A stretch of 64,000 bases of DNA. Source: Piscirickettsiaceae bacterium. GTDB lineage: Bacteria > Pseudomonadota > Gammaproteobacteria > Nitrosococcales > Methylophagaceae. Location of the stretch: assembly GCA_013215825.1 (NCBI GenBank), contig JABSQN010000004.1, forward strand, positions 62,001-126,000. Reading direction: 5' to 3'. The notes beneath the pieces are model-generated. The model was not told where the DNA came from. It made no database searches and was given only the letters and a program-made list of their open reading frames with translations. The position numbers and the translations under genes were made by a program. Positions 9,093-19,204 of the stretch are shown in pieces; the first letter of the stretch is position 1; each line of letters opens with the position of its first letter.

Positions 9093-9680
9093 CTATTTTT
9101 TCTGCCAACTACCACCACTTTGATACCACCAGCCAGATACCGCATTACTTACCCAACGACGCGCAAATGTGGATTGAATATCTGCTTTCCATTCAGGATG
9201 GCCATTAGCTCTGGCTATTTCAGCATACAAGGCATTACGATCCTTATTTTCATCAGCCACTAATCCTTTAACTTTGTTTCTGTCTTTTAATGCAATTGCT
9301 TTTGCATCTCGCATTGTCACCAAGCCATTGTCAGTTAAGCCTACAGCACCACTTTTATAGTATGGTTTTAAACTCGTATGTCGCGTTTTCATATTCGCTT
9401 GAATACTATTAATTGCCGGTGAGCTAATATTAAGATTCACCTCAGCAGCATGAGCCGGTGCCACTAACCAGTTTAATACGCTTAATACGATAATCTCTGG
9501 CTGAGCTAATTTAGCTTGGTCATCAGCGTTAGGCACTGTTTCCGCACCCCACACATCTTCAATAATACGATCCGCCGCTTTTTCTGCTGCTGCGGCTGGA
9601 AAATAAATATTGATGGTCACACATGACACTAGCATCAGTCCTACAACACTACTTGTTAACCATTTAAATAACGTCATCAT
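9093..9680 (-). CDS. Lipoprotein with C-terminal YdbL-like (DUF1318) domain; possible YnbE-YdbL fusion
   Basis: A 195-residue protein with a lipoprotein signal: a hydrophobic N-terminus and lipobox LVSC, lipidated Cys about residue 20. The following residues, VTINIYFPAAAAEKAADRI, resemble the mature start of small YnbE-type lipoproteins. The last ~85 residues match the YdbL pattern (NGLVTMRDAKAIA, then DRNALYAEIARANGHPEW). In E. coli ydbH, ynbE and ydbL are separate genes whose products form an AsmA-like bridge for phospholipid transport to the outer membrane. Here the gene directly follows a ydbH-like gene with a 9-bp gap. The fusion reading is inference; the DUF1318 assignment is firmer. 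Confidence 0.75.
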   Translation of the reverse strand: MMTLFKWLTSSVVGLMLVSCVTINIYFPAAAAEKAADRIIEDVWGAETVPNADDQAKLAQPEIIVLSVLNWLVAPAHAAEVNLNISSPAINSIQANMKTRHTSLKPYYKSGAVGLTDNGLVTMRDAKAIALKDRNKVKGLVADENKDRNALYAEIARANGHPEWKADIQSTFARRWVSNAVSGWWYQSGGSWQKK

Positions 9681-9689
9681 CTCTTCCTT

Positions 9690-11747
9690 TTATTCTATTA
9701 CGATAGGTTCTGAGTTTTGACTCACTGATTTGAGTCGTTCAATTAAATCAGGCCAATCTACCCGACGAGTATAACCGACAACATTGATCCGTGGGGGTAA
9801 TCCACCACCTTTAACAATATAGTAGCCATGATCTGCTTCAGCAACTCCGGCCATTTCACACACCTCATTACGAAGCCGACAGCTTAGACCTAATGCTTGA
9901 TAAGAAAAATCCTCAAAGAAACGTAAAACACTACGTTGTAAAATTCCTGTTGGTCCGCCACCGACTTGAGATAAGTTATCTACTGCTTTTTGGCTGATCC
10001 GACGACGACTTTTATCACCTTCTGGCGTCGCAAAGACAGCATCGAATTGTACGGGTTGCCAGTTGGCAAGACGAAGATTATTGATCTTTCCATCTAATCT
10101 TCCTGTTATTTTACCAAAATCAAATGTTCGTGTAAGTGTTTCTAAATTAAGTCCTTTCAGACTAATGTTGGCCTTTAATTGTGGCAAAGCACCAAAGGGC
10201 GTTTCCAATTCCAAATCTCGAATAATGGTACTACCTTCAAACAAATTCACCTTTAATGCACCATCTACCTTTATCTTATGTTCAGCATAATGCACCTTAG
10301 GAATAACGCCCGATAATTGGCCATGTAATAAAGGCCAGCCTAAAGTAGAACTTAATGATTCCATTGATATAGGCATTAACTCACCTTCAAAGTTCCATGT
10401 CGATGCGGCATTAGGCTGGTGATTAAAGGTGAAATTATTCAATATGAGTTCACCATCTAAAATTGGTAATATCCAGGGTTCTAACAGTGATAACGACGAA
10501 GATGCCACCTCGGCTTGAATGCTTGATTCACCCAAAGTAAGTGCATAAACCGAAGCACTTTGCCAATGCAATGCTGTATTTACAGCTTGTTCGGCATTGG
10601 TCCACGCTACTTCACCTGACAAACCATCGATGCTGAAAAGTCCTGATTGCTCATGTGAAAAGACCTCATCTAGTCCTATTTTTAATTGATACTGATCACC
10701 TTGTTGCTGAAACTGTGCACTAATATCGCCTGCAAGCTCTAAATTATCCATCGCTGTTCCAAGCACAAAGGGTTGAAGCCATATTGAATATAGTTGGCTC
10801 AGTTTTGATTTATCCACCTTAATATTTGCTGCAATCAGCCCATTTTTATCAGCACTAAAATCACCGTGTAATTGCATAACATTGTCATGATTTAATGACA
10901 TTGTATTTACATTCAAGTGGGCTTGCTGATTAAGCCACTGCCCTTTTGCTTTAAATAATAGTGCTGTTTCTGTGAAATCAATAAATACAGGATCGGCATA
11001 GCCCTGCCCATTATTAATATCGAGTTCCACTTGCCATTGCCAATCTTGCTTTACTTTTTTTGCTTCTAAATTCAAGGAATTTGCCAAGTCTTCGCTGACA
11101 TATAAGCCCCCACTATCACTTATATTAATAGCATCGCCAGTAAGATCTAAACCAATTGCTGTGATTTGTTCACCGCTACCGAATACATCAAGATCAAGCT
11201 TTAATACAGCATCAATACTCCAATTAGCGAGTATCTCACGTTGTTCATTCTGCAAATAAGGGGAGAGAAATTGAATCAATGACGATAGTTGTAACTGTGG
11301 GGTATCCGCAAATACTTTCCACTGGTCATTTTTAAATATCGCGGTGATAGAAAACGTAGCTGAAGCAAGCTTCAAATTTTCAATTTCGATTTTATATTTA
11401 TTCTTTTCAGGATGTGCTTCAACTTCAAATTCTAAGATTTGTTTGCTAAGCTCTTTTTGCTGAAAACCTATCGTGCCTTTTGCACATGAATACTGTTCTG
11501 AAACAATGATTAATTCATCACAGCTTAATGTAATTTTACTGAGTTTTCCTATTGGTTCAGCTAATTGAATGCTATCTACCGTGGCAATAAATCCTAAGCC
11601 TTTCTCTGTTAGCCTGAATGACGTGTTTAGATTTTTCGCCTGAATTTTATCAAATGACCACTGCCCGATTGAAAACTCAATACTACTACCTGCCATCACC
11701 ATAACTGGCATAACAAGCCAACAAAGTATGATGAAGGGCTGCCACAT
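9690..11747 (-). CDS. ydbH: YdbH-like AsmA-family intermembrane protein
   Basis: I place the start at ATG 11747 because it opens with a signal sequence (MWQPFIILCWLVMPVMVMAGSS) one base after the cysM stop; a longer frame would run through cysM. The 685-residue product is a long beta-rich repeat protein with no soluble enzyme motif. The C-terminal part has LVNLQ-free repeats ending in a GGGLPPRINVVGYTRRVDWPDL segment. AsmA-like proteins of this group (YhdP, TamB, YdbH) form hydrophobic-groove bridges carrying phospholipid across the periplasm. The downstream YdbL-domain lipoprotein supports the assignment. Overall similarity was judged by eye. Confidence 0.72.
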   Translation of the reverse strand: MWQPFIILCWLVMPVMVMAGSSIEFSIGQWSFDKIQAKNLNTSFRLTEKGLGFIATVDSIQLAEPIGKLSKITLSCDELIIVSEQYSCAKGTIGFQQKELSKQILEFEVEAHPEKNKYKIEIENLKLASATFSITAIFKNDQWKVFADTPQLQLSSLIQFLSPYLQNEQREILANWSIDAVLKLDLDVFGSGEQITAIGLDLTGDAINISDSGGLYVSEDLANSLNLEAKKVKQDWQWQVELDINNGQGYADPVFIDFTETALLFKAKGQWLNQQAHLNVNTMSLNHDNVMQLHGDFSADKNGLIAANIKVDKSKLSQLYSIWLQPFVLGTAMDNLELAGDISAQFQQQGDQYQLKIGLDEVFSHEQSGLFSIDGLSGEVAWTNAEQAVNTALHWQSASVYALTLGESSIQAEVASSSLSLLEPWILPILDGELILNNFTFNHQPNAASTWNFEGELMPISMESLSSTLGWPLLHGQLSGVIPKVHYAEHKIKVDGALKVNLFEGSTIIRDLELETPFGALPQLKANISLKGLNLETLTRTFDFGKITGRLDGKINNLRLANWQPVQFDAVFATPEGDKSRRRISQKAVDNLSQVGGGPTGILQRSVLRFFEDFSYQALGLSCRLRNEVCEMAGVAEADHGYYIVKGGGLPPRINVVGYTRRVDWPDLIERLKSVSQNSEPIVIE

Positions 11748-11748
11748 C

Positions 11749-12636
11749 TTATTCTGCTGGAAACACGCCTGTTGAGAGGTATCGATCACCTCGGTCACAA
11801 ATAATGCTAACAATCACCGCATTTTCTAATTGCTTTGATAAGCGTAAAGCAGCGGCTACCGCACCACCCGATGATACACCACAGAAGATACCTTCTTCCG
11901 TTGCTAATCGACGCATTGTATCTTCGGCAACATCCTGTTCCATTTCAATCATGCTATCAACACGATCAGCTTCAAATATCGTTGGTAGATATTCTTTTGG
12001 CCACCGACGAATGCCCGGAATACTGGCACCATCAACTGGCTCAACACCAACAATTTGAATATCAGAATTTTGCTCTTTTAGATAACGAGATACACCCATA
12101 ATCGTACCGGTTGTACCCATCGCACTAACAAAATGTGTGATTTCACCATCAGTATCACGCCATATTTCAGGCCCTGTTGTTTGATAATGCGCTAATGGAT
12201 TATCACTATTACCAAACTGATTTAAAACCTTGCCTTTGCCTTGTTTCTGCATTTCTAAGGCTAAGTCTCGTGCATCTTCCATGTTTTCAGTCAGAATAAG
12301 TTCAGCACCATAAGCACGCATTGATGTACGTCGCTCCATGCTCATTTTTTTAGGCATAATAAGTATCATCTTATAGCCCAAAATAGCTGACATCATGGCT
12401 AAAGCAATGCCAGTATTACCACTGGTTGCTTCAATCAAAGTATCACCCGATTTAATGTCACCTCGAGCTTCTGCTTGACGAATCATGCTAATTACAGGCC
12501 GATCTTTGACTGAGCCGGCGGGATTATCACCCTCTAATTTAACTAAAATTGTATTTGATGTTTTGCCTGGTAATCGTTGTAATTTAACTAACGGTGTATT
12601 ACCAATAAATGCGTCAATTGTAGGATATTGTTTCAT
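11749..12636 (-). CDS. cysM: Cysteine synthase B (O-acetylserine sulfhydrylase B)
   Basis: A 295-residue PLP enzyme that makes cysteine from O-acetylserine and sulphide or thiosulphate. N-terminal IGNTPLVKLQRL is family-typical. The PLP lysine lies in AGSVKDRP, the substrate loop is EATSGNTGIALAM, and the phosphate-binding loop is GTTGTIMGVSRYL. The short length and the RRWPKEYLP segment favour CysM over CysK. It overlaps acpS by one base, suggesting translational coupling. Confidence 0.93.
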   Translation of the reverse strand: MKQYPTIDAFIGNTPLVKLQRLPGKTSNTILVKLEGDNPAGSVKDRPVISMIRQAEARGDIKSGDTLIEATSGNTGIALAMMSAILGYKMILIMPKKMSMERRTSMRAYGAELILTENMEDARDLALEMQKQGKGKVLNQFGNSDNPLAHYQTTGPEIWRDTDGEITHFVSAMGTTGTIMGVSRYLKEQNSDIQIVGVEPVDGASIPGIRRWPKEYLPTIFEADRVDSMIEMEQDVAEDTMRRLATEEGIFCGVSSGGAVAAALRLSKQLENAVIVSIICDRGDRYLSTGVFPAE

Positions 12637-13019
12637 TATTCACCTTCCATTAATGTCACAAAAGCAAGAGCATATTCATGCTCATCACTCAAACTAATCA
12701 TTGCTCGTCCAACATTTAACTCTGCTAGCAATGCTTGACCACGTTGGTTAAACTGCAATTCTGGCTTGCCATTATGATCATTAATGACTTCAATATGACT
12801 TAAACTTAAGCCATCACGAAACCCTGTTCCCAAGGCTTTAGCCGTCGCTTCTTTAGCCGCAAAACGCTTTGCTAAGAAATTAGCTTGATTATTGGCTTGC
12901 TTAAATTGTTTAAACTCATTGTCCGACAAGATCCGTTGTGCAATTTTATCACCGTGTTTGGCTAATAATGCCGTTATTCTAGGAATATGCACCAAATCAG
13001 TACCAATACCAAACATCAT
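12636..13019 (-). CDS. acpS: Holo-[acyl-carrier-protein] synthase
   Basis: A 127-residue enzyme that moves 4'-phosphopantetheine from CoA to acyl carrier protein. Signature motifs are [12 protein letters not shown] at the N-terminus (magnesium Asp) and [15 protein letters not shown] near residues 53-68 (catalytic Glu-Lys). The start overlaps the pdxJ stop (ATGA). Either of two adjacent ATG codons could be used. The pdxJ-acpS pairing is widely conserved in gammaproteobacteria. Confidence 0.95.
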   Translation of the reverse strand: MMFGIGTDLVHIPRITALLAKHGDKIAQRILSDNEFKQFKQANNQANFLAKRFAAKEATAKALGTGFRDGLSLSHIEVINDHNGKPELQFNQRGQALLAELNVGRAMISLSDEHEYALAFVTLMEGE

Positions 13020-13747
13020 CTGCGACGTGCTTCCAGCATTAATTGTTTCATTTCTCGAACGGCTGATTGAAAGCCTGTGAAAACAGAACGAGCCACAATG
13101 GCATGACCAATATTAAGCTCGATAATATTGGGAATTTCGGCAACCTTATCAACATTATGATAGTTCAAACCGTGTCCTGCATTCACATGCAATCCCAAAT
13201 TATGTGCATATTCAACCGCACTGATAATAACCTGTAATTCATGCTCAGCTTCGGCTGCTGTTTCAGCATCAGCATAACGACCGGTATGCAATTCAACCAC
13301 TGGCGCACCACATTCCAGAGAGGCATCAATTTGTTTGAAATCAGGATCGATAAATAAGGAAACAATCACATTTGCTTCAGCCATTCTTTGACAGGCATCT
13401 TTCATTTTAGATAATTGTCCGGCGATTTCTAAGCCGCCTTCCGTGGTTAGTTCTTCACGTTTCTCAGGCACTAAACAACAATCTGTAGGACGATACTTTT
13501 CAGCCATTGCCAACATGTCATCGGTAACCGCCATTTCTAAGTTCATTTTGGTTTGCAAAATATCTATCAACATGGCCACATCACGTTCTTGGATATGCCG
13601 ACGATCTTCACGTAAATGCAATGTTATGCCATCTGCACCCGCTTGTTCAGCTTCAATCGCGGCTTGAATGGGGTCTGGATAACGTGTGCCACGAGCCTGT
13701 CTTAATGTCGCAATGTGGTCTATATTGACCCCTAGATAAATGCTCAT
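13016..13747 (-). CDS. pdxJ: Pyridoxine 5'-phosphate synthase
   Basis: The 243-residue length equals E. coli PdxJ. It condenses 1-deoxy-xylulose 5-phosphate and 3-amino-2-oxopropyl phosphate to pyridoxine 5'-phosphate. Visible motifs include [45 protein letters not shown] and [11 protein letters not shown], covering the active-site His, Glu and glycine-rich phosphate loop. It lies 3 bp after recO, continuing the operon. Confidence 0.97.
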   Translation of the reverse strand: MSIYLGVNIDHIATLRQARGTRYPDPIQAAIEAEQAGADGITLHLREDRRHIQERDVAMLIDILQTKMNLEMAVTDDMLAMAEKYRPTDCCLVPEKREELTTEGGLEIAGQLSKMKDACQRMAEANVIVSLFIDPDFKQIDASLECGAPVVELHTGRYADAETAAEAEHELQVIISAVEYAHNLGLHVNAGHGLNYHNVDKVAEIPNIIELNIGHAIVARSVFTGFQSAVREMKQLMLEARRR

Positions 13748-13750
13748 TTT

Positions 13751-14488
13751 TTAACCTTTTGCATAATGTTGTAGTTCAGCAAATAATTGCCTACTCTTTA
13801 GCGGTTTGTCACCTAAATAAAAATGTATTACTGACCGCATCAACTGTTTTATTTCTTTTAGGCTTTGCTTATCAAAGTATTGTTCCATTAATAAATGTTG
13901 CAAACTTCGCCCTGAAATAGTGTGCTGATTATTATTTTCTTGCGCCAGTGCCAAGCCTACATCCGCTTGATAAGTATAACGCAATGAATCATTGATTAAT
14001 CGTCCTGTTTCAGCCTCACGATCTAACACTAGGCCATAGCCTAAATGCATCAATACTCTTTTTTCAAACAAACGTAATACAATTTCAGTATTATCTGCAT
14101 CTTGCAAGCCTGATAAAACAGCTTCATAGGCCTTAAATATTTCTGGCTCAGCTACATGAACTGGCAACAATCTAACCATTAATTCATTGATATACAAGCC
14201 ACATAATGCTGATTCTGCTGTTAATTGATATCGTGCTGACATCGCTTCTGCCGAAATCATTGTCTGCAAGTCACCACGCCCCAACCACGATAAGATTAAG
14301 GGCTGATAAAGCTGTAGAATTCCTGACTGGCTACGTTTTTTTTTACGAACACCTTTGGCAACAAGACTAATTCGACCGTATTTCTCGCTGAAGACATCCA
14401 GTAACAAACTGGTTTCACGATAAGGACGCTGATGTAAAATAAAAGCGGAGGCGAATTCTACATTCAAGTTAGATAGTCCCGTTACCAT
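13751..14488 (-). CDS. recO: DNA repair protein RecO
   Basis: A 245-residue recombination mediator that loads RecA with RecF/RecR. The N-terminal OB fold (FILHQRPYRETSLLLDVFSE, then GRISLVAKGVRKKKR) is characteristic. The C-terminal helical domain lacks the zinc Cys cluster found in some lineages. The start is uncertain: ATG 14488 lies inside an inverted repeat, and the same 10-base unit recurs at 14461-14470, where an in-frame TTG could serve. E. coli RecO begins about at GWQRAFVLH, so the first ~10 residues here may be repeat-derived. Confidence 0.92.
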   Translation of the reverse strand: MVTGLSNLNVEFASAFILHQRPYRETSLLLDVFSEKYGRISLVAKGVRKKKRSQSGILQLYQPLILSWLGRGDLQTMISAEAMSARYQLTAESALCGLYINELMVRLLPVHVAEPEIFKAYEAVLSGLQDADNTEIVLRLFEKRVLMHLGYGLVLDREAETGRLINDSLRYTYQADVGLALAQENNNQHTISGRSLQHLLMEQYFDKQSLKEIKQLMRSVIHFYLGDKPLKSRQLFAELQHYAKG

Positions 14489-14587
14489 TCAAGTTGCGGC
14501 TTTTTATGAAAAGACACCACTCGTCCTGAGGTTCTATGTAAATAATAGGAGAAGAGTAATCTGCAACTTGAATGATATTGGTATAGT
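14461..14587. repeat. Small inverted-repeat element between era and recO
   Basis: CATTCAAGTTGC at 14485-14496 is the reverse complement of GCAACTTGAATG at 14563-14574, enclosing about 66 bp. The right flank continues ATATTGGTATAGTCC, and the left mirror is GATAGTCCCGTTAC, so the similarity extends imperfectly to about 25 bp. A third partial unit (CATTCAAGTT) lies at 14461-14470 within recO. It resembles a palindromic or MITE-like repeat and supplies the recO start codon in the longest frame. Confidence 0.65.
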
Positions 14588-14588
14588 C

Positions 14589-15494
14589 CTATAAATTATC
14601 GGTATAGCCTAAGTTTTTAAGCATGCGTTCATTATCACCCCAACCTTCACGTACTTTCACCCACAGACGTAAAAAGACTTTTTTACCAAACAAGCTTTGC
14701 ATTTCAAGGCGAGCCTCTTTACCAATCGATTTTAGCAGTTCGCCTTTTTTACCAATAACGATAGATTTTTGGCCATCACGTTCAACGTAAATAACAGCAC
14801 CAATCCGGTATAGACCACCTTCATCATCGAACTGTTCAATTTCAACAGTAATCGAGTATGGCAACTCTTGTCCTAAATGACGGAACAACTTCTCCCGTAC
14901 CAATTCAGCCGCTAAGAATCGAGAACTACGATCGGTTAATTGGTCTTCAGGAAAGATTAACTCACCCTCGGGCATTAACTTATCTATTTCTTGTTGTAGC
15001 TGTTTAACATTAATGCCTTTACGAGCAGAAATAGGCACAACTTTGGCGAAATCAAACTCTGCCGCCAGCTTTTCAATTTGAGGAAGCAATACTTCTTTAT
15101 CCGCCAGCTTATCAACTTTATTAATGACTAAGATGACAGGCGCTTTGGCACTGGTTTTTAAGCGCTCTAAAACACCCTCATCTTCCACAGTCCAATTCAT
15201 ACCATCAACTAAAAATAAAATCACATCAACATCATTAATCGATGATGCTGCTGCACGATTCATATAACGGTTCATTGCCCGTTTATCATCAATATGTATT
15301 CCCGGCGTATCAACATAGATATACTGACTATCCTTGGTTGTTTTAATACCCAAAATACGATGACGTGTTGTTTGTGGACGACGCGATGTAATACACAACT
15401 TTTGGCCTAATACTCGGTTAATTAATGTTGACTTGCCCACATTTGGACGACCAATAATAGCAACATAACCCGATTTGAAATGACTGTCTGTCAT
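14589..15494 (-). CDS. era: GTPase Era, 16S rRNA-binding ribosome assembly factor
   Basis: 301 residues, the usual length. The GTPase motifs are G1 GRPNVGKST, G3 DTPG and G4 NKVD, followed by a C-terminal KH RNA-binding domain with VIGKKGELLKSIGKEAR. Era binds the 3' end of 16S rRNA during 30S maturation. It overlaps rnc by four bases, a conserved pairing that links rRNA processing to assembly. Confidence 0.97.
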   Translation of the reverse strand: MTDSHFKSGYVAIIGRPNVGKSTLINRVLGQKLCITSRRPQTTRHRILGIKTTKDSQYIYVDTPGIHIDDKRAMNRYMNRAAASSINDVDVILFLVDGMNWTVEDEGVLERLKTSAKAPVILVINKVDKLADKEVLLPQIEKLAAEFDFAKVVPISARKGINVKQLQQEIDKLMPEGELIFPEDQLTDRSSRFLAAELVREKLFRHLGQELPYSITVEIEQFDDEGGLYRIGAVIYVERDGQKSIVIGKKGELLKSIGKEARLEMQSLFGKKVFLRLWVKVREGWGDNERMLKNLGYTDNL

Positions 15495-16174
15495 AATTTA
15501 CCTTCTAATAGCGTCAATACGCGTTCAGCTGCTTTTTGTTCAGCTTTCCGATGACTATTTCCTTGTGCCACCACGACTTTTTTTAATAATTCTACTTGGC
15601 ATGATGCCTCAAAAACAGGCTGATTTGTACCTATCTTTATTTCTTTAACACTATAAAGTGGTAATGCATACTGCCGACCTTGTAATAATTCCTGCAAACT
15701 TGTTTTAGGGTCTTTAATCACTTCATTGACATCAATTGCTTGCAAACGTTCATCAAACAATCGCAAAATCAACGATTTAGTGGGTTCTAAACCACCATCT
15801 AAATACAGTGCGCCAATTATGGATTCCACCGTATCCGCTAAAATGGATTCACGACGATAACCACCACTTTTTAATTCTCCAGGGCCAAGAATTAATACCT
15901 CACCCAAGTTTAATTCACGGGCAATTTCAGCAAGTGTGACCCCTTTAACCAATAAGGCGCGCAAACGACTTAACTTGCCTTCTTTTGCTTGTGGAAACTT
16001 AGAAAATAACACGTCAGCAATAACAAAGCTAAGGATAGCATCACCTAAGTATTCTAAACGTTCGTTATTATGCGAACCAACACTACGATGACTGAGCGCT
16101 TGTTGTAATAAAGCAGGTTCTTTAAATGAAACCTGCAATTTTTTACATAATTCTTCTTGGCGTGGGATTAACAT
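15491..16174 (-). CDS. rnc: Ribonuclease III
   Basis: A 227-residue double-strand-specific endoribonuclease. The catalytic motif NERLEYLGDAILSFVIAD holds the conserved acidic residues, and the second acidic site lies in ADTVESIIGALYLDGG. A C-terminal dsRNA-binding domain ends in AQGNSHRKAEQKAAERVL. It processes rRNA precursors and some mRNAs. It follows the DUF4845 gene directly and overlaps era. Confidence 0.97.
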   Translation of the reverse strand: MLIPRQEELCKKLQVSFKEPALLQQALSHRSVGSHNNERLEYLGDAILSFVIADVLFSKFPQAKEGKLSRLRALLVKGVTLAEIARELNLGEVLILGPGELKSGGYRRESILADTVESIIGALYLDGGLEPTKSLILRLFDERLQAIDVNEVIKDPKTSLQELLQGRQYALPLYSVKEIKIGTNQPVFEASCQVELLKKVVVAQGNSHRKAEQKAAERVLTLLEGKL

Positions 16175-16555
16175 CTATTTTTTCTGTTCAACATCTATTT
16201 CCGTATGAAAATGGCCAATTAAATCAATCTGTGCCATAAAAGGTTTACGTACTTCATAATCTATAACAATCTTAGAGACGTGGACATTGTTTTTGCCACG
16301 AATAATTTCAATATTGTCTTTTTTGACACTAAAGATATAACCGGTATCAAAACGTTTATACAGCATAATAAGAACTTGGTTCTTGGTCATTTTGTTATTT
16401 TTAATTTCAACTTCCATTCCGTCCATGATCTGTACTACGCCATAGTATTCTTGATACATTGGCAATAATCGCATTACCACAGTAGCAAAAAAGGCAATAA
16501 TACCTAATACAAATATCCAGCTAATTAATGTCATCCCTTTTTGTTTTTTATACAT
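16175..16555 (-). CDS. DUF4845 family membrane protein
   Basis: A 126-residue protein with one N-terminal transmembrane segment in a pilin-like start (KKQKGMTLISWIFVLGIIAFFATVV). A short soluble periplasmic domain follows. The position between lepB and rnc is where DUF4845 proteins are found in many gammaproteobacteria. Function is unknown. The KGMTL start resembles a prepilin peptidase site but lacks the usual Glu at +5, so it may just be an anchor. Confidence 0.85.
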   Translation of the reverse strand: MYKKQKGMTLISWIFVLGIIAFFATVVMRLLPMYQEYYGVVQIMDGMEVEIKNNKMTKNQVLIMLYKRFDTGYIFSVKKDNIEIIRGKNNVHVSKIVIDYEVRKPFMAQIDLIGHFHTEIDVEQKK

Positions 16556-16565
16556 ATTTTACCCC

Positions 16566-17327
16566 TTAGTTAATTGAGTCACCCAATCGATTCCAAACGA
16601 TACCACCGGTATTCCAGTCCCAGCTCATCCAAATAAAAAATGCTTTTCCTACTAAATTTCCTTCTGGCACGGTTCCCCAAAAGCGACTATCGTTACTATT
16701 ATCCCGATTATCACCCATTACAAAGTATTCACCCATTGGCACAATCGTTTCACCCTCAACTAATCGTCGTTCAGGATCAATTAATATTTCATGACCATAT
16801 TCACCTAACGATTCATAATATAGCTCACTTCTTGCCGGCGCGATCGTTAACAAACTTTCATCCTTTATTTTTATATCACGAGCAACTTCTTCACCATTAA
16901 TATAGACGGTTTTATTAAAATAACCGACCTTATCTCCTGGCAAGCCAACAATACGCTTAATATAATCAATCTTTGGATTATTGGGGTATCTAAATACTAC
17001 AACATCGCCACGTTCAGGCTCACTGACTTCTAATATTTTTGTATTTATAACGGGTAATCGTACGCCATAAGCAAACTTATTAACGAGAATAAAGTCACCT
17101 ATATGTAATGTCGGCAACATTGATGCTGATGGAATACGAAAGGGTTCGGCAATAAATGAACGAATAACTAATACCACTAAAATGATAGGGAAAAATGACT
17201 TTGCATATTCAACAATTAAAGGATCTTTCTGTTTATTCGCGCGTTGAGGCGCCCAAAATAACATATCTATTAACCAAATTATTCCCGTTACGATGACGAG
17301 GGTAACCATTATTGCTGGAAAACTCAC
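16566..17327 (-). CDS. lepB: Signal peptidase I
   Basis: A 253-residue inner-membrane protease that removes signal peptides from exported proteins. Two N-terminal membrane segments (about 1-22 and 47-64) precede the catalytic Ser in PSASMLPTLHIGDF and the general-base Lys in YIKRIVGLPGD. The MGDNRDNSNDSRFWG box is intact. The lepA-lepB gene order is conserved, with a 15-bp gap here. Confidence 0.97.
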   Translation of the reverse strand: MSFPAIMVTLVIVTGIIWLIDMLFWAPQRANKQKDPLIVEYAKSFFPIILVVLVIRSFIAEPFRIPSASMLPTLHIGDFILVNKFAYGVRLPVINTKILEVSEPERGDVVVFRYPNNPKIDYIKRIVGLPGDKVGYFNKTVYINGEEVARDIKIKDESLLTIAPARSELYYESLGEYGHEILIDPERRLVEGETIVPMGEYFVMGDNRDNSNDSRFWGTVPEGNLVGKAFFIWMSWDWNTGGIVWNRLGDSIN

Positions 17328-17342
17328 TTAAACGTCCTTTTC

Positions 17343-19136
17343 TTATTTCTTAGATAATTGTAAAACAGCTAAAAAGGCTTCCTGCGGCACATCGACCTTA
17401 CCAATTGATTTCATCCGTTTTTTACCTTTTTTCTGTTTATCCAATAACTTACGCTTACGTGACACATCACCACCATAACACTTGGCGATTACATTTTTAC
17501 GCATTGCTTTCACAGTTGAGCGTGAAATAATATGGCCACCAATCGCAGCTTGAATCGCAATATCAAACATCTGACGAGGAATAAGTTCCTTCATCTTTTC
17601 AACTAATTGACGACCACGACTGACGCTATCATCCACATGAACAATCATTGATAAAGCATCAACACGTTCACCATTAATCAAAATATCTAATTTCACCAAT
17701 TTTGCTGTTTGGAATCGAACAAAATGATAATCCAAAGAAGCATAACCACGACTCACTGATTTAATTCTATCGAAGAAATCAATCACCACTTCATTCATTG
17801 GCAATTCGTAGCTAACCGCCACTTGTTTACCCATATATTGCATGGATTTTTGCACGCCACGCTTTTCAATACATAAGGTAATGACAGCGCCTAAGTGCTC
17901 TTGTGGCACTAAAATATCTGCGATAACGATAGGCTCACGAATTTCTTCAACCGAGCCTACATCTGGCAATAACGAAGGATTTTCAATATTAAGTGTTTCA
18001 CCTTTACGCGTGACGACTTCAAATACTACCGTTGGAGCCGTTGTAATTAAATCAAGATCATATTCACGCTCCAAACGCTCTTGAATGATCTCCATATGCA
18101 ATAAGCCTAAAAAGCCACACCGAAAACCAAAACCTAATGCCTGTGAGCTTTCAGGTTCAAAAAAGAGTGATGCATCATTCAAACGTAATTTCGCTAATGC
18201 CTCACGAAACGCTTCAAAATCTTCAGAACTAACAGGGAATATTCCGGCATAAACTTGTGGCGTTGCTGATTTAAAACCAGGTAAGGCTTCCGATGCACCA
18301 TGATGTACATGGGTCAACGTGTCGCCCACTGGCGCACCATTAATGTCTTTAACACCGGAAATTATATATCCTACTTCACCACAATTAAGGGCATCACGTT
18401 GACTGCGTTTCGGTGTAAATACCCCCACTTGCTCTACTTGATATTCTTGCCCGGTCGACATCACGCGGATTTTGTCACGCTTTTTAATACTACCCTGCGT
18501 AATTTTTACCAAGGAGATAACGCCGACATAACTATCGAACCATGAATCAATGATTAATGCTTTTAATTCACCATCAGGATCACCGACTGGTGCTGGTATT
18601 TTTTCAACTAAGGCTTCTAATAAATCTTCAATACCAATACCTGTTTTGGCGCTACAACGCACCGCATCCATTGCATCAACACCGATAATATCTTCAATTT
18701 CTTGGGCAACTTGGTCGGGCTCTGCTGAAGGTAAATCAATTTTATTCAATACAGGTAAAACTTCTAAACCTAAATCAATCGCGGTATAACAATTGGCAAC
18801 ACTTTGTGCCTCAACCCCTTGCGCAGCATCAACAACTAACAATGCACCTTCACAGGCCGCTAATGAACGAGAAACTTCATAAGAAAAATCAACATGTCCG
18901 GGCGTGTCAATGAAGTTGAGATGATAGGTTTCACCATTACGCGCCTCATAATCTAAAGACACGCATTGCGCTTTAATCGTTATGCCGCGTTCTTTTTCAA
19001 TATCCATTGAATCAAGAACTTGCGCGGACATTTCGCGATCTGTCAAACCACCACATATTTGAATAAAACGATCGGCTATCGTTGATTTACCATGATCAAT
19101 ATGAGCAATGATTGAAAAGTTACGGATATGATCCAT
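17343..19136 (-). CDS. lepA: Elongation factor 4 (LepA), ribosomal back-translocase GTPase
   Basis: A 597-residue translational GTPase. G1 [14 protein letters not shown]3 DTPGHVDF and G4 NKIDLP are intact. The C-terminal LepA-specific region includes [25 protein letters not shown], read in pieces near residues 555-580. It acts on stalled or mistranslocated ribosomes. It begins only 27 bp after the terminator hairpin downstream of mucD, so its expression depends on read-through or on a promoter overlapping that hairpin. Confidence 0.97.
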   Translation of the reverse strand: MDHIRNFSIIAHIDHGKSTIADRFIQICGGLTDREMSAQVLDSMDIEKERGITIKAQCVSLDYEARNGETYHLNFIDTPGHVDFSYEVSRSLAACEGALLVVDAAQGVEAQSVANCYTAIDLGLEVLPVLNKIDLPSAEPDQVAQEIEDIIGVDAMDAVRCSAKTGIGIEDLLEALVEKIPAPVGDPDGELKALIIDSWFDSYVGVISLVKITQGSIKKRDKIRVMSTGQEYQVEQVGVFTPKRSQRDALNCGEVGYIISGVKDINGAPVGDTLTHVHHGASEALPGFKSATPQVYAGIFPVSSEDFEAFREALAKLRLNDASLFFEPESSQALGFGFRCGFLGLLHMEIIQERLEREYDLDLITTAPTVVFEVVTRKGETLNIENPSLLPDVGSVEEIREPIVIADILVPQEHLGAVITLCIEKRGVQKSMQYMGKQVAVSYELPMNEVVIDFFDRIKSVSRGYASLDYHFVRFQTAKLVKLDILINGERVDALSMIVHVDDSVSRGRQLVEKMKELIPRQMFDIAIQAAIGGHIISRSTVKAMRKNVIAKCYGGDVSRKRKLLDKQKKGKKRMKSIGKVDVPQEAFLAVLQLSKK

Positions 19137-19163
19137 AAAGAATAATTAACCTTTTTAAACAGT

Positions 19164-19204
19164 AAAAAAATCGGCGGGTAACAAATGTGCTACCAGCCGA
19201 TTTA
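19164..19204 (-). terminator. Intrinsic terminator between mucD and lepA
   Basis: On the minus strand, AAATCGGCTGGTA pairs with TACCCGCCGATTT with one mismatch around a loop of about ten bases, followed by seven T. It lies downstream of mucD and close before lepA, so it would end or attenuate the sigma-E operon transcript. Confidence 0.78.
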
